A stretch of 15,882 bases of DNA, taken from contig JAJQJO010000138.1 in assembly GCA_021323495.1 (NCBI GenBank), forward strand, positions 1-15,882, read 5' to 3'. The position numbers and the translations under genes are program-made. The notes below the pieces were generated by a model. The model saw only the letters and a program-made list of their open reading frames with translations. It did not search any database and was not told the origin of the DNA. Below, one piece after another: positions 1-7,134 of this stretch (positions within the stretch are counted from its first letter, which is position 1; every line of letters starts with the position of its first letter). The DNA is from Cellvibrio sp. (GTDB lineage: Bacteria > Pseudomonadota > Gammaproteobacteria > Pseudomonadales > Cellvibrionaceae).

Positions 1-993
1 AAAATTGAATGAGCTCACCACCACTTTCACACTGGCAATTGCATGATCATCGGTTGCGGTACCACGCACTTTTACGCTGTTTGTTTCACTCATGGTGTAA
101 GGCGTAGGAAATTTGAATTCCGCTACAGGAGCGGTGGTGTCGGGAATGGTGGTGACTGCATAGGTACCACTTACGCCACCGATGGAGACTACCGCGTTTT
201 GGGTCAATTCAGTTCCCGCCGGCGCAACGACCCTCACAGAAATAGTCTGGCCATTGGTCACTGTACCGACCGCTGAAGTAAATGCGCCACCATTAATTGA
301 ATATTCACCACCGGTGATGCTGATGGCTACCGCCGTTTCAATTCCACCGATGGTAATGATGTTGGAAACGTGGACGCTGCCGAGTTCAGCCCCAACCGCA
401 GGGGTAAATGTGAATGCATTGGGAATTGCATCGGCCAGAGTAGTCACACTGTATGTGGCGCTCACACCACCGGCCGTCAGGGTGGCATTAACCGCAGTGC
501 TATTGATGTTGGAGGAAACTACTTTCACTGCGATGGTTTGTGCCGGGCTGACAGTACCGGCAGCAGAAGTGAACGCACCACCGTTGATAGAATACTCACC
601 ATTGGTGATGCTAATTGGTACAGCTACGTTAATGCCGGACAGGGTAATAACGTTGGAAATAACAGCAGTATTGAGCGCGGCATCGCTTATTGGGGTAAAA
701 ACAACTGCTGTAGGGGTTGTATCTATAACGCTGGACTGGCTGGAATTGCTGATGACGATCACCCCGGCCGAACTGGCAAGGCTATTTGCATTCCCGGAAC
801 TGTTGGCATTAGCGGAGCTGCTATTAGTTGCCTCGACCGAACTGGCGATGCTATTGGATACACTAATTTGAGCCTTGCTGCTGGAGTTGGATGATTTGTT
901 GCCTCCGCCACCACCGCCACAGGCTACCAGGAAAATAACCCCTAGCAATAAGGCAATTCTGGAAAAGATACTGTGCAGTGTTGCTATCGCCAT
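1..993 (-). CDS. Partial gene for a surface lipoprotein with tandem Ig-like repeats (C-terminus off the left edge)
   Basis: The minus-strand frame stays open for 331 codons from ATG at 993-991 to the window edge. AAGGAG (1005-1010) lies about 11 bases upstream of the ATG. Residues 1-25 are a lipoprotein signal peptide: a hydrophobic stretch ending in lipobox L-V-A-C with the lipidated Cys at 25, followed by six Gly. Residues 32-90 are a low-complexity Ser/Asn/Ala linker, as is common in exported lipoproteins of cellulolytic gammaproteobacteria. Two 97-residue repeats follow (about 94-190 and 191-287), each with the signature GEYSINGGAFTSA and a later G-Q/A-Q-T-I-x-V. From about 288 a different Ig/cadherin-like domain begins (TTAPVAEFKFP, then GTATDDHAIASVKV). 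Role is unknown; it is probably an outer-membrane-anchored surface or adhesion-type protein, and a downstream catalytic domain may lie outside the window. It is separated from the T6SS operon by 380 bases and is probably not part of it. Confidence 0.8.
   Translation of the reverse strand, partial: MAIATLHSIFSRIALLLGVIFLVACGGGGGGNKSSNSSSKAQISVSNSIASSVEATNSSSANANSSGNANSLASSAGVIVISNSSQSSVIDTTPTAVVFTPISDAALNTAVISNVITLSGINVAVPISITNGEYSINGGAFTSAAGTVSPAQTIAVKVVSSNINSTAVNATLTAGGVSATYSVTTLADAIPNAFTFTPAVGAELGSVHVSNIITIGGIETAVAISITGGEYSINGGAFTSAVGTVTNGQTISVRVVAPAGTELTQNAVVSIGGVSGTYAVTTIPDTTAPVAEFKFPTPYTMSETNSVKVRGTATDDHAIASVKVVVSSFNF
133..714 (-). repeat. Two tandem 97-codon (291-bp) repeats within the lipoprotein gene
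   Basis: Residues 94-190 and 191-287 of the lipoprotein align without gaps. FTP falls at 99-101 and 196-198, GEYSINGGAFTSA at 132-144 and 229-241, and the Q-T-I core at 152 and 249, all exactly 97 apart. The DNA is also similar but diverged, so this is an old duplication of a beta-sandwich module, not a recent copy. The repeats lie in the extracytoplasmic part, after the Ser-rich linker. Confidence 0.8.
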
Positions 994-1373
994 GATGGTA
1001 ACGACTCCTTTTGCGATGATGAAAGAATTAACAATAAAAAGGGGGAAGCATAAAAAGCGCGAATTATGACAGTGTTCACACATAAAGATCGTGAAGGCAA
1101 TTCAATAACCACGGCAAACATAAACTGCGACCACTGTTATAGCGCGGCATTCTATAGCGTTATAACAACGATGGCTGTAGGAGATTGGCTACAGCGAACC
1201 TATAAATGGCCAGCCTGGTATTTATCCGCCAGTTCTTTTAGCTGGGTCGATAATCCATGCTCGAGGGGAGTAGAGCGGGGGATTGCCATTGTGATACAAC
1301 GTTGCCACTACGCATGCGTACTTGACTGGGCAGGCTGAAAAAATTGACAAAAAGCAGGACCTAAAAAGAGCTC
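994..1373. other. Intergenic region between the lipoprotein gene and the end of the T6SS-associated operon
   Basis: No convincing gene is seen on either strand. The part next to 993 should carry the lipoprotein promoter and its AAGGAG site. Symmetric elements are: an imperfect inverted repeat GTTATAGCG/CGTTATAAC (1136-1144 and 1158-1166), a hairpin GCTGTAG/CTACAGC with an 8-base loop (1174-1195), and a perfect 12-bp palindrome TACGCATGCGTA (1309-1320). Past the stop at 1374 there is only a short AAGAGCTCTT palindrome followed by three T on the minus strand, too tight for a standard intrinsic terminator. No tRNA or rRNA is recognised. Confidence 0.5.
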
Positions 1374-2339
1374 TTAAGGTAAAAATTCTACCGGATAGTT
1401 AATGACGGTTGGCTCACCGGATGACGGGGCAAAAACAAACATTTTTATCCGGCTGATAATGCGCGCTTCCAGGGAGGGGTTGTTAAGGTCACTGGATACA
1501 ATTTTCACATCCGTCACCTTACCACTCGCAGCGATAGTTAATTGGAATACGATCCTGCCTTTTAACCCTGCATTTTTACGGCGCTCGCGATCATAAAGCG
1601 AATAGAGGCTTGATTTGTTTTTATTGAATACAATCGTGATATCGCCAGCCGCACGACCAGCGCCACTACCTTGGGTGGCAGTGGATTTTTCATTTTCGTG
1701 GCGCTCGGTTGCTGCTGTGGTCTGCTGTTCGCTATTTCTTTCTTGTAAGTCTGTTTTATTAACATTCCCGGTAAGCTCATCTTCATTTACCTTGTCGGTA
1801 GTTGCGACCGGCTTTGCTGATGCAATTACCGATGCATCATACCGGGCCTCGTCGGTATTGGCTTTGTTTTGGCTCACCCGGGCCCTGATATTAGCATCGA
1901 TATTCCGCGTGTCCGTTAGCTCGTTCATTTCATTTGCAACTGCCAGTAAGCCACTTCGTTTTGCCACGGTACGTGCCCTGACTGTTGCTTCGGAATCTGG
2001 TTTTTTGATATCAGGCTTTATTAGCGTTTGTTCGGTTACCGGCACAGCAGGTTTCTTAACATCAGGTAACTTTTCCTTATTTATGTTTTCAACTACTTTT
2101 TTTTCTATTTTTGGGATTTCGACAACAGGAAGCTCTTTGCGCTCCAGTACGATTCGCGCCAATTGTGGTGGGAGCTTTTCTTTTTCTATACGCGTCAATT
2201 CCGGTAAAGCCATAAATGGAACCGGGATCGCAACAATCAAAAAAAACATCAAAAAAACTACCAGTATTTTTTTAAACCGCTGGTCATCATCGGTTGATAT
2301 CCAGGGTAACTGCATCATAACAACGGTATCGGCACTCAT
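1374..2339 (-). CDS. TonB/AgmX-like single-span membrane protein at the end of the T6SS operon
   Basis: The 321-residue protein starts at ATG 2339-2337, five bases after a strong Shine-Dalgarno (GGGAGG). It has a short cytoplasmic N-terminus, one membrane segment (about 24-45), a long charged Lys/Glu/Pro-rich periplasmic region (46-230) and a C-terminal domain (about 245-320) containing YDRERRKNAGLKGRIVFQL and the A-x-G-x-V-x-D-V-K-I pattern. This layout matches TonB/AgmX-PglI C-terminal-domain proteins, which span the periplasm and contact outer-membrane or envelope partners. No exbB/exbD lies nearby, so it is unlikely to be an ordinary TonB. It follows ppkA and the small ORF on the same strand after 119 bases, so it may be co-transcribed or have its own promoter. 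A link to T6SS function is inferred from position only. Confidence 0.75.
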   Translation of the reverse strand: MSADTVVMMQLPWISTDDDQRFKKILVVFLMFFLIVAIPVPFMALPELTRIEKEKLPPQLARIVLERKELPVVEIPKIEKKVVENINKEKLPDVKKPAVPVTEQTLIKPDIKKPDSEATVRARTVAKRSGLLAVANEMNELTDTRNIDANIRARVSQNKANTDEARYDASVIASAKPVATTDKVNEDELTGNVNKTDLQERNSEQQTTAATERHENEKSTATQGSGAGRAAGDITIVFNKNKSSLYSLYDRERRKNAGLKGRIVFQLTIAASGKVTDVKIVSSDLNNPSLEARIISRIKMFVFAPSSGEPTVINYPVEFLP

Positions 2340-2458
2340 GTTAGCCTCCCGTTATTGTATTGCTGGTATCTTTATGCAAGATGATAGAGGGGATATTGCA
2401 ATATTCGACTGCTACACAAGGGGTCATGATGTTCTTCATCATATCGATCACTTACCCT

Positions 2459-2641
2459 TCAGGTTTGGTCAATCGGTGCTTGGGTAAATTCGACCTTGTT
2501 GGCAATTTCAGTTCCATTGAATTCCAAATCCATTTGATCAATAAGGCGCTTGCGGGCAAGCCGATATTCGCTAAGGGTAATGGTGTGTTGATAATATTGA
2601 CCAACGAGCTGCTTGATTGCGTCGACGTAATTTTTTTCCAC
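2459..2641 (-). CDS. Small hypothetical protein (~60 aa) between ppkA and the TonB-like gene
   Basis: This minus-strand frame encodes about 60 residues, MEKNYVDAIKQLVGQYYQHT and onward, including EYRLARKRLIDQMD. The frame can open at GTG 2650-2648, but the GTG at 2641-2639 is better: AGGTGA (2652-2647) lies five bases before it. The protein is charged, lacks Cys, signal peptide and membrane segment, and looks helical. The pattern of a Tyr-rich first helix, a turn with L-x-E-Y-R, and R-x-x-L-I-D-x-M resembles short SHOCT-like or kinase-associated helical proteins, but I do not recognise a named family. It starts about 30 bases after the ppkA stop, so it is almost certainly co-transcribed with it and could act as an accessory to the kinase or the TonB-like protein. 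Confidence 0.55.
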   Translation of the reverse strand: MEKNYVDAIKQLVGQYYQHTITLSEYRLARKRLIDQMDLEFNGTEIANKVEFTQAPIDQT

Positions 2642-2646
2642 AATGA

Positions 2647-2652
2647 TCACCT
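2647..2652 (-). promoter_or_regulatory. Shine-Dalgarno AGGTGA that decides the small-ORF start
   Basis: On the minus strand AGGTGA is followed by five bases and then GTG (2641-2639). The upstream in-frame GTG (2650-2648) lies inside this element and has no ribosome binding site of its own. The element therefore favours a 60-residue over a 63-residue product, and argues against the overlapping frame starting with TTG at 2643. Confidence 0.5.
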
Positions 2653-2670
2653 GTTATGATTTACGCCCGG

Positions 2671-5292
2671 TTATTGGACTTCACGTAAAACCCGAAAACC
2701 GGTTGTTTGATCCGCAGCACCCGTATGTGCCTCCTGGCTTCCGTAATGACATTCTTGCATATCCGTATCATAGGAACCGCCAACCGCCAGATAACCGCCG
2801 CCCCGCTGAACTACCCATTCGCGCGCATTACCTAGATGATTGACCACGCCCCAGGAATTTTGTTGACCCAGGGTCGCTTTGTTCAGCGCGTTTCCTTTTT
2901 GGATGCCACGCGAATTCAGTTTGCAGTTACGGTTTGGATCTGGTGTATTCGAGTTCGATTTTGCCGCGTATTGCCATTCTTGTATCGTCGGTAACCGATA
3001 AGTGCGTCCGGACTTATCTGATAACCATTTAAGATAAGCCGTGGCATTTGCAATAGTAATATTAGTGACAGGTAAACTGGCTTCGCTTACAGCACCAGCT
3101 TTACATTGCCCGCTTTGTTTACAGAATTCATTCATTTCATCAACTGAAACTTCAAACTTACCAATAGCAAATGTTTTTAAACCCTCCTTCCCCGGGATAA
3201 CTACCATTGCCGGCGCTTTGGTTGCACCATTCAATTTATCGCGGCAGCTACTGCCCATTCCACGGGCACCAAATCCGGCCAACGATGCGCTACATGGATC
3301 TTTGGCTGCGATAATAATTTTTTCAAGCAGGTTATTGCCATTGAATAAACGTATCGCTTGCCGCTTGATCACTTCTGCCCGGTCAGGAAAAGTAGAGCCG
3401 ATTTTTTTAATGCATTGAGCCAGGCCGTTAACAATACTGGGCTCTTCTTTGCCATAACGAGTGCTATTTAATGCGCGTAGCTTGGTGATAGCTATTTCAA
3501 AATCGCGCATATCGATAGTGCTATTACATGCAAGCTGTTTGTTTACATTGGATAGCGCCGCTTCGAAATCCGAATGTTGCTTTGCCTGGGCCTGGGAAAC
3601 TTGTAATTGTTGTTGTTTTTCTTTAGCCAGGACCTCTTGTTGGGCCGCCAGTAATTCCTGCTGTTGTTGTTGCTCCAATTCTTTTTGCTTACGTATTTCC
3701 AGTGCTGCGGCTATTTTAGCCGCGAGATCGTCCAATAAAGTACGATCATTGGTATACCTGACCGCGTTGGCATGCCATGTTTGTGCCGGCTGTAGGTCAT
3801 CTTCGCTCAAGGCAGCAGTAATTTTTTGTACATACAAATCAAAAAAAGCGGCTTCCTGCATCACCAGCCATTCATCTGCCCTGCCCAGCATTTGACGCAA
3901 CTCTTGCACTTCTGTCCACACCTGCGACTCCCATTCGGGCGAGAAACTGGCTTGCGCATATAAATCCGTCAACGCTTTCTTTTTTATTTCCAGCCGCAAT
4001 TTCTGTTCGATTTCATTGCGAACCTGATCTTCAGATAAGGTTGGCGTTGCCGCTGGTTTGAATTGATAATAAAATCCTGCCGCCCCACCGACCAATAATA
4101 ATGCGAGCAGGGTATATTTCCAGAGATGACTGGCAGAGCTCGTAAATTCAGTCCAAAAAAGTTCAACTGATTGAGTTCGGTTTTCGCGATCAAATGCCAA
4201 TGCATGCTCTATCGCTTGCCACTGGCGCTTTTTCATTCCCTGAATTTTTTTTGGTTTCAGCTTTTGACGCTTGGCTTCATCGGCGTGCACGCGATTAAAG
4301 GGATGGTCGCCGGTGAACAATTCATATGCAATGCAGCCGAGTGCATAAATATCATCGCGCACGTCCGGATTCTTACCTTCCAACATTTCCAGACTGGCAT
4401 AAGCAGGCGTTAACGCACCCAGGTTCCCCGCATCAAATACCGTACGGTCATCAACACTTTCTTCGCGATGCTCAACTTTAGCTACGGCTCGGGCGATACC
4501 AAAGTCAATAACTTTGGCGATACCTTTATTGTTAACAAAGATATTTCCCGGTTTAAAATCCGAATGGATAATATGTTGTCCGTGCGCATAAACAAGCGCG
4601 GCGCACATACCTTCGATGATTTTAATCGCCTCATCCTGCGGTAAACCGACACCTCGGTATTGCGCAATTAATTTATCCAATGGCCTACCATCAAGGTATT
4701 CCATTGTCATAAACACAGTATCGCCATCACGGTCAAAGTCATAGACAGTAACAATGTTCGGATGGGCTATACGCTGGGTTTTGCGCGATTCACGCTGTAA
4801 CGCAATAAAAGCTTCAGGGTGCGCCTTGAATTCGTCGATAAGAACTTTGATCGCTACATAAGGGTCGCGATCCTGCGCCTCTATTTTCAGCAAATCTTTC
4901 GCTTTATAAACGACGCCCATGCCTCCGGCACCGAGCAATTCTTCCAACACAAATCGCCCTTTCAATACCGTGTATTTATCAACTGAACCACCGGGCACTG
5001 CAGTTCCGGTTTTGGATAATGGCGGATTGGCGGCATTGATACGAGTTTGTTCAACAGGCGGTTCAGCCTGGACGGCTGGTCTGGCACTAACAGGATTTTT
5101 TTGCGGGACAAACCGGGTTTTATCGGGATTTTGGCCTATTACCGGTTGTCGCGGTGATTGAACCCGCGTTTTATTATCATCAACTTCCACTTTTTTGGGC
5201 TGGGCAAAACGGGTTTTATCATCTTCTGCCTGGCCAGCATTTGAGGGCGCCGGCTTTACTTGTGTTTTTTCGTTTTCGTTTGCATCGCTCAT
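2671..5292 (-). CDS. ppkA: T6SS Ser/Thr protein kinase PpkA (TagE) with C-terminal FGE/SUMF1-like domain
   Basis: This 873-residue membrane kinase should phosphorylate T6SS components to trigger firing. Residues 1-105 form a disordered tail with five T-[Q/R]-[V/F/I] motifs (Thr 10, 27, 42, 59, 83). The kinase domain covers about 114-385: glycine loop GAGGMG (121-126), VAIK with Lys149, Glu168, catalytic HSDFKPGN (243-250, Asp245), DFG (263-265), and activation loop DDRTVFD with Thr284. The HRD Arg is Ser (non-RD type), as in other T6SS kinases as I recall. One membrane segment lies at about 391-408. The periplasmic part has a helical region with a poly-Gln coiled coil (about 532-570) and a C-terminal FGE-sulfatase-like fold (about 693-871; YRLPTIQEWQYAA, GNAREWV, GGSY, TGFRVLRE). 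Its only Cys near the usual catalytic site is Cys847, so it is probably not a formylglycine-generating enzyme and more likely a ligand-sensing domain. No strong ribosome binding site precedes ATG 5292. It follows pppA by 40 bases. Confidence 0.92.
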   Translation of the reverse strand: MSDANENEKTQVKPAPSNAGQAEDDKTRFAQPKKVEVDDNKTRVQSPRQPVIGQNPDKTRFVPQKNPVSARPAVQAEPPVEQTRINAANPPLSKTGTAVPGGSVDKYTVLKGRFVLEELLGAGGMGVVYKAKDLLKIEAQDRDPYVAIKVLIDEFKAHPEAFIALQRESRKTQRIAHPNIVTVYDFDRDGDTVFMTMEYLDGRPLDKLIAQYRGVGLPQDEAIKIIEGMCAALVYAHGQHIIHSDFKPGNIFVNNKGIAKVIDFGIARAVAKVEHREESVDDRTVFDAGNLGALTPAYASLEMLEGKNPDVRDDIYALGCIAYELFTGDHPFNRVHADEAKRQKLKPKKIQGMKKRQWQAIEHALAFDRENRTQSVELFWTEFTSSASHLWKYTLLALLLVGGAAGFYYQFKPAATPTLSEDQVRNEIEQKLRLEIKKKALTDLYAQASFSPEWESQVWTEVQELRQMLGRADEWLVMQEAAFFDLYVQKITAALSEDDLQPAQTWHANAVRYTNDRTLLDDLAAKIAAALEIRKQKELEQQQQQELLAAQQEVLAKEKQQQLQVSQAQAKQHSDFEAALSNVNKQLACNSTIDMRDFEIAITKLRALNSTRYGKEEPSIVNGLAQCIKKIGSTFPDRAEVIKRQAIRLFNGNNLLEKIIIAAKDPCSASLAGFGARGMGSSCRDKLNGATKAPAMVVIPGKEGLKTFAIGKFEVSVDEMNEFCKQSGQCKAGAVSEASLPVTNITIANATAYLKWLSDKSGRTYRLPTIQEWQYAAKSNSNTPDPNRNCKLNSRGIQKGNALNKATLGQQNSWGVVNHLGNAREWVVQRGGGYLAVGGSYDTDMQECHYGSQEAHTGAADQTTGFRVLREVQ
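5038..5271 (-). other. Five-copy [D/E/N]-[K/Q]-T-[Q/R]-[V/F/I] motif array in the PpkA N-terminal tail
   Basis: Residues 8-85 of PpkA contain EKTQV, DKTRF, NKTRV, DKTRF and EQTRI, each followed by Pro within a few residues. The intervening sequence is low-complexity and differs between copies, so the short motif is what is conserved. Similar motifs occur in the PpkA activation loop (DRTVF) and in TssL (DKTVF). They are plausible phospho-threonine sites read by the TagH FHA domain; that function is inference. Confidence 0.6.
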
Positions 5293-5332
5293 CGTAGGTC
5301 TACCGCCACTTAATCTATTCTATCCCTGCATA

Positions 5333-6094
5333 TTAAGCAGCAGACACTCTACCTGGATTGCCCTTGACAACAATCACAGAAACATTATCCCTGGCTCCTG
5401 ATTCAAGCGCTTTCGCCATGAGTTGGTCGGTACTTTGCTGGACGTCACGGATAGTCATTGATTGTACTATTTCTTCATGGGCCACCGCATTGTAAAGACC
5501 ATCACTGCATAAAAGAAAGCTGTCGCCCACTTGGGTAGTGAAAAGTGTCATATCAACATTGAGCTGTGCTTCCACACCCACAGCACGGGTAATGACATTG
5601 CGATTGGGATGGCTTTCGCTTGCCTCGCGGCTAATCAATCCCAGTTCAATCATTTCCTCTAACTGGCTATGGTCGCGCGATAGCTGCACGAGTTGTTGAT
5701 TGCGAAAGCGATACAACCGAGAATCACCGACCCATAAGCAGGCACCGATCCTGCCCTTGATCACCATGACCACCACCGTGCTACCCATGGTGCTGCCATC
5801 AAACATAATTTGTGCATACTCAAGCATCAACTGGTTAACATCGATCAGGCAATCTTCGATTACATCAACGCAATCACTCAGGGCGGTGCAGTCCTTGACA
5901 ACGGCAAGGGCGTCGACAATTTTATTGCTCGCGATGTCACCTACCTTATGCCCCCCCATGCCATCGGCAACCGCCCACAGGCCGATATCCGGCTTTGCCA
6001 AAACGGCGTCCTCATTGACCGTGCGAACGGTGCCTACGTCCGTTCGCACACCGCTGACCCAGGAAATCGGGCGTCTGTATGTTGTATCTGTCAT
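5333..6094 (-). CDS. pppA: T6SS PP2C-family protein phosphatase PppA
   Basis: This is a soluble PPM/PP2C phosphatase of 253 residues from ATG 6094-6092. An in-frame GTG at 6112 would add six residues, but neither start has a strong ribosome binding site. The PP2C motifs are complete: VNED (about 27-29), VADGMGGH (Asp44-Gly45), VGDSRLYR, SRDHSQ, ITRAVG, LLCSDGLYNAV and GARDNVSV. The metal-binding Asp residues are present, so it should be active. In T6SS posttranslational control PppA removes the threonine phosphates placed by PpkA and resets the apparatus. It lies between tagF (26 bases from the ATG start) and ppkA (40 bases), on the same strand. No signal peptide or membrane segment is seen, consistent with cytoplasmic action. 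Confidence 0.93.
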   Translation of the reverse strand: MTDTTYRRPISWVSGVRTDVGTVRTVNEDAVLAKPDIGLWAVADGMGGHKVGDIASNKIVDALAVVKDCTALSDCVDVIEDCLIDVNQLMLEYAQIMFDGSTMGSTVVVMVIKGRIGACLWVGDSRLYRFRNQQLVQLSRDHSQLEEMIELGLISREASESHPNRNVITRAVGVEAQLNVDMTLFTTQVGDSFLLCSDGLYNAVAHEEIVQSMTIRDVQQSTDQLMAKALESGARDNVSVIVVKGNPGRVSAA

Positions 6095-6120
6095 TAGCGT
6101 TACACCGATCACGGGATGCT

Positions 6121-6858
6121 TTACATCGGGATTGAATGGGATTTAAGGCTATAAGGCTGATGCCAACCTCGGGGGGACCACTGGCCATCCAGCAGCGCAG
6201 CTATTCCTCTCAAGGGCGGTAATCCCCGTGTATAGAACAGGCAGGGTTCGACAAGTTGGGAGCCGTAGGCTGTAGCCCAAAGCGAATAACTCACTAAATG
6301 CTCTTTGCAAACAGCATCCATTAAAAATGGATAGACGCTATCGAACGGAAACGTATCATTTTGCAAATGGATCAGCGTACCCTGCTTTTCCGGCAGGGCA
6401 GTGCCGGATTTATAGGCGGAGTCTACCTCACATTTATGCTGGTTAAGCTCAAGCGCCAGATCATCTATTTGCAATTGGCCGGATAAGGCTTTTAATGCGG
6501 CTTGTTCTATCGCTTCGTACCAATCATTTTGCTTGATCAGATCGAACGGGTTGGCACTGGCGGGAAGACGCGCAGCTACCGAAAAAGGAAAGTAACGCCC
6601 CACCCTGTCAACGCTGGGCAGCATAATTCCGGCCCAGCAGTTTCCATCAATGATCCCTTCGGATAAGACAAAACGCCAGATCGGACTTGTTAAGTAGACA
6701 TCCAGCCACGCTTCACCAATCTGCTCTTGTGAACTGCCCACAAAACCTTGCAACCAGGCGTCCCAGGCATTAATGAAATTACTCGGTAAGTTGCGATAGA
6801 TAAAATCACCATGGGCAGGCAACTTACCAAACAAACCTACAGAATTGGTTGGGTTCAT
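6121..6858 (-). CDS. tagF: T6SS-associated protein TagF
   Basis: This is a 245-residue TagF (DUF2094 family) protein. The N-terminus GLFGKLPAHGDFIYRNLP is the family hallmark. WDAWLQ, a segment around SPIWRFVLS, GIMLPSVDRVGRYFP and the later SLWAT are also typical. TagF is a cytoplasmic factor that represses T6SS assembly post-translationally, acting together with the PpkA/PppA switch; in some species it acts by binding Fha. The ATG (6858-6856) directly abuts the TAA (6861-6859) that ends the tssM C-terminal frame, and GGAG lies nine bases upstream inside that frame. This implies translational coupling to the last part of tssM. The gene appears intact. Confidence 0.93.
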   Translation of the reverse strand: MNPTNSVGLFGKLPAHGDFIYRNLPSNFINAWDAWLQGFVGSSQEQIGEAWLDVYLTSPIWRFVLSEGIIDGNCWAGIMLPSVDRVGRYFPFSVAARLPASANPFDLIKQNDWYEAIEQAALKALSGQLQIDDLALELNQHKCEVDSAYKSGTALPEKQGTLIHLQNDTFPFDSVYPFLMDAVCKEHLVSYSLWATAYGSQLVEPCLFYTRGLPPLRGIAALLDGQWSPRGWHQPYSLKSHSIPM

Positions 6859-7134
6859 TTAAATTGACTCCGGGCAGCGGAATGATTCAAGCAAATCATT
6901 TTTAAACGGATTATGGATACTGGTTGCCCTGCCTTCGTATACTATTTGCCGCGCCGTGCGCGCGGCCCTATCGGCACCAGTGTCATGTGCAAACGTAATT
7001 AAATAAATATTCGACTGCGGTGTGGATTGGATCGAGGATGCATCCATCAAACGGAACCACGCCCAGGGGCCGGTAAATACCTTATCAAACTGGGTGCCCG
7101 TTAAATCCTCAAAAATTACCCGGATTAGGGCCAT
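6859..7134 (-). pseudogene. tssM: C-terminal portion of TssM (IcmF) encoded in the +1 frame
   Basis: This frame holds the conserved end of TssM: IRVIFEDLTG, GPWAWFRLMDAS, a beta-rich stretch, and HNPF followed by ESFRCPESI. It is offset by +1 from the main tssM frame and overlaps its last 26 bases. An ATG at 7134-7132 could start it as a 91-residue product, but no Shine-Dalgarno lies at a normal distance. Alternatives are: a separate polypeptide made by reinitiation, a part joined by ribosomal frameshifting at 7109-7115, a frameshift mutation, or an assembly error. The sequence looks conserved, with no internal stops, and tagF couples directly to its end. That suggests either a recent event or maintained translation. 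Confidence 0.75.

Noticed and set aside
182..871. Long plus-strand frame of 229 codons
   Set aside because: It is antisense to the repeat-containing lipoprotein; its internal repetition simply mirrors the repeats on the other strand.
1066..1338. Plus-strand 90-codon frame in the intergenic region
   Set aside because: No ribosome binding site at a usable distance, Cys/Trp-rich unnatural composition and no recognised motif; it runs over several inverted repeats.
1341..1380. Possible intrinsic terminator after the TonB-like gene
   Set aside because: The AAGAGCTCTT palindrome has no loop and only a short T-run; it cannot form a normal terminator hairpin.
1615..2487. Plus-strand 290-codon frame
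   Set aside because: It is antisense to the TonB/AgmX-like gene, which has a strong ribosome binding site and a recognisable C-terminal domain.
2452..2643. Alternative minus-strand frame overlapping the small gene, starting with TTG
   Set aside because: Only three bases separate it from the ribosome binding site, the start codon is poor, and the sequence looks less natural than the GTG-started frame.
3595..3690. CAA/CAG-rich tract in ppkA as a phase-variation repeat
   Set aside because: The Gln codons are mixed and interrupted by other residues; it fits a coiled coil better than a slippage-prone microsatellite.
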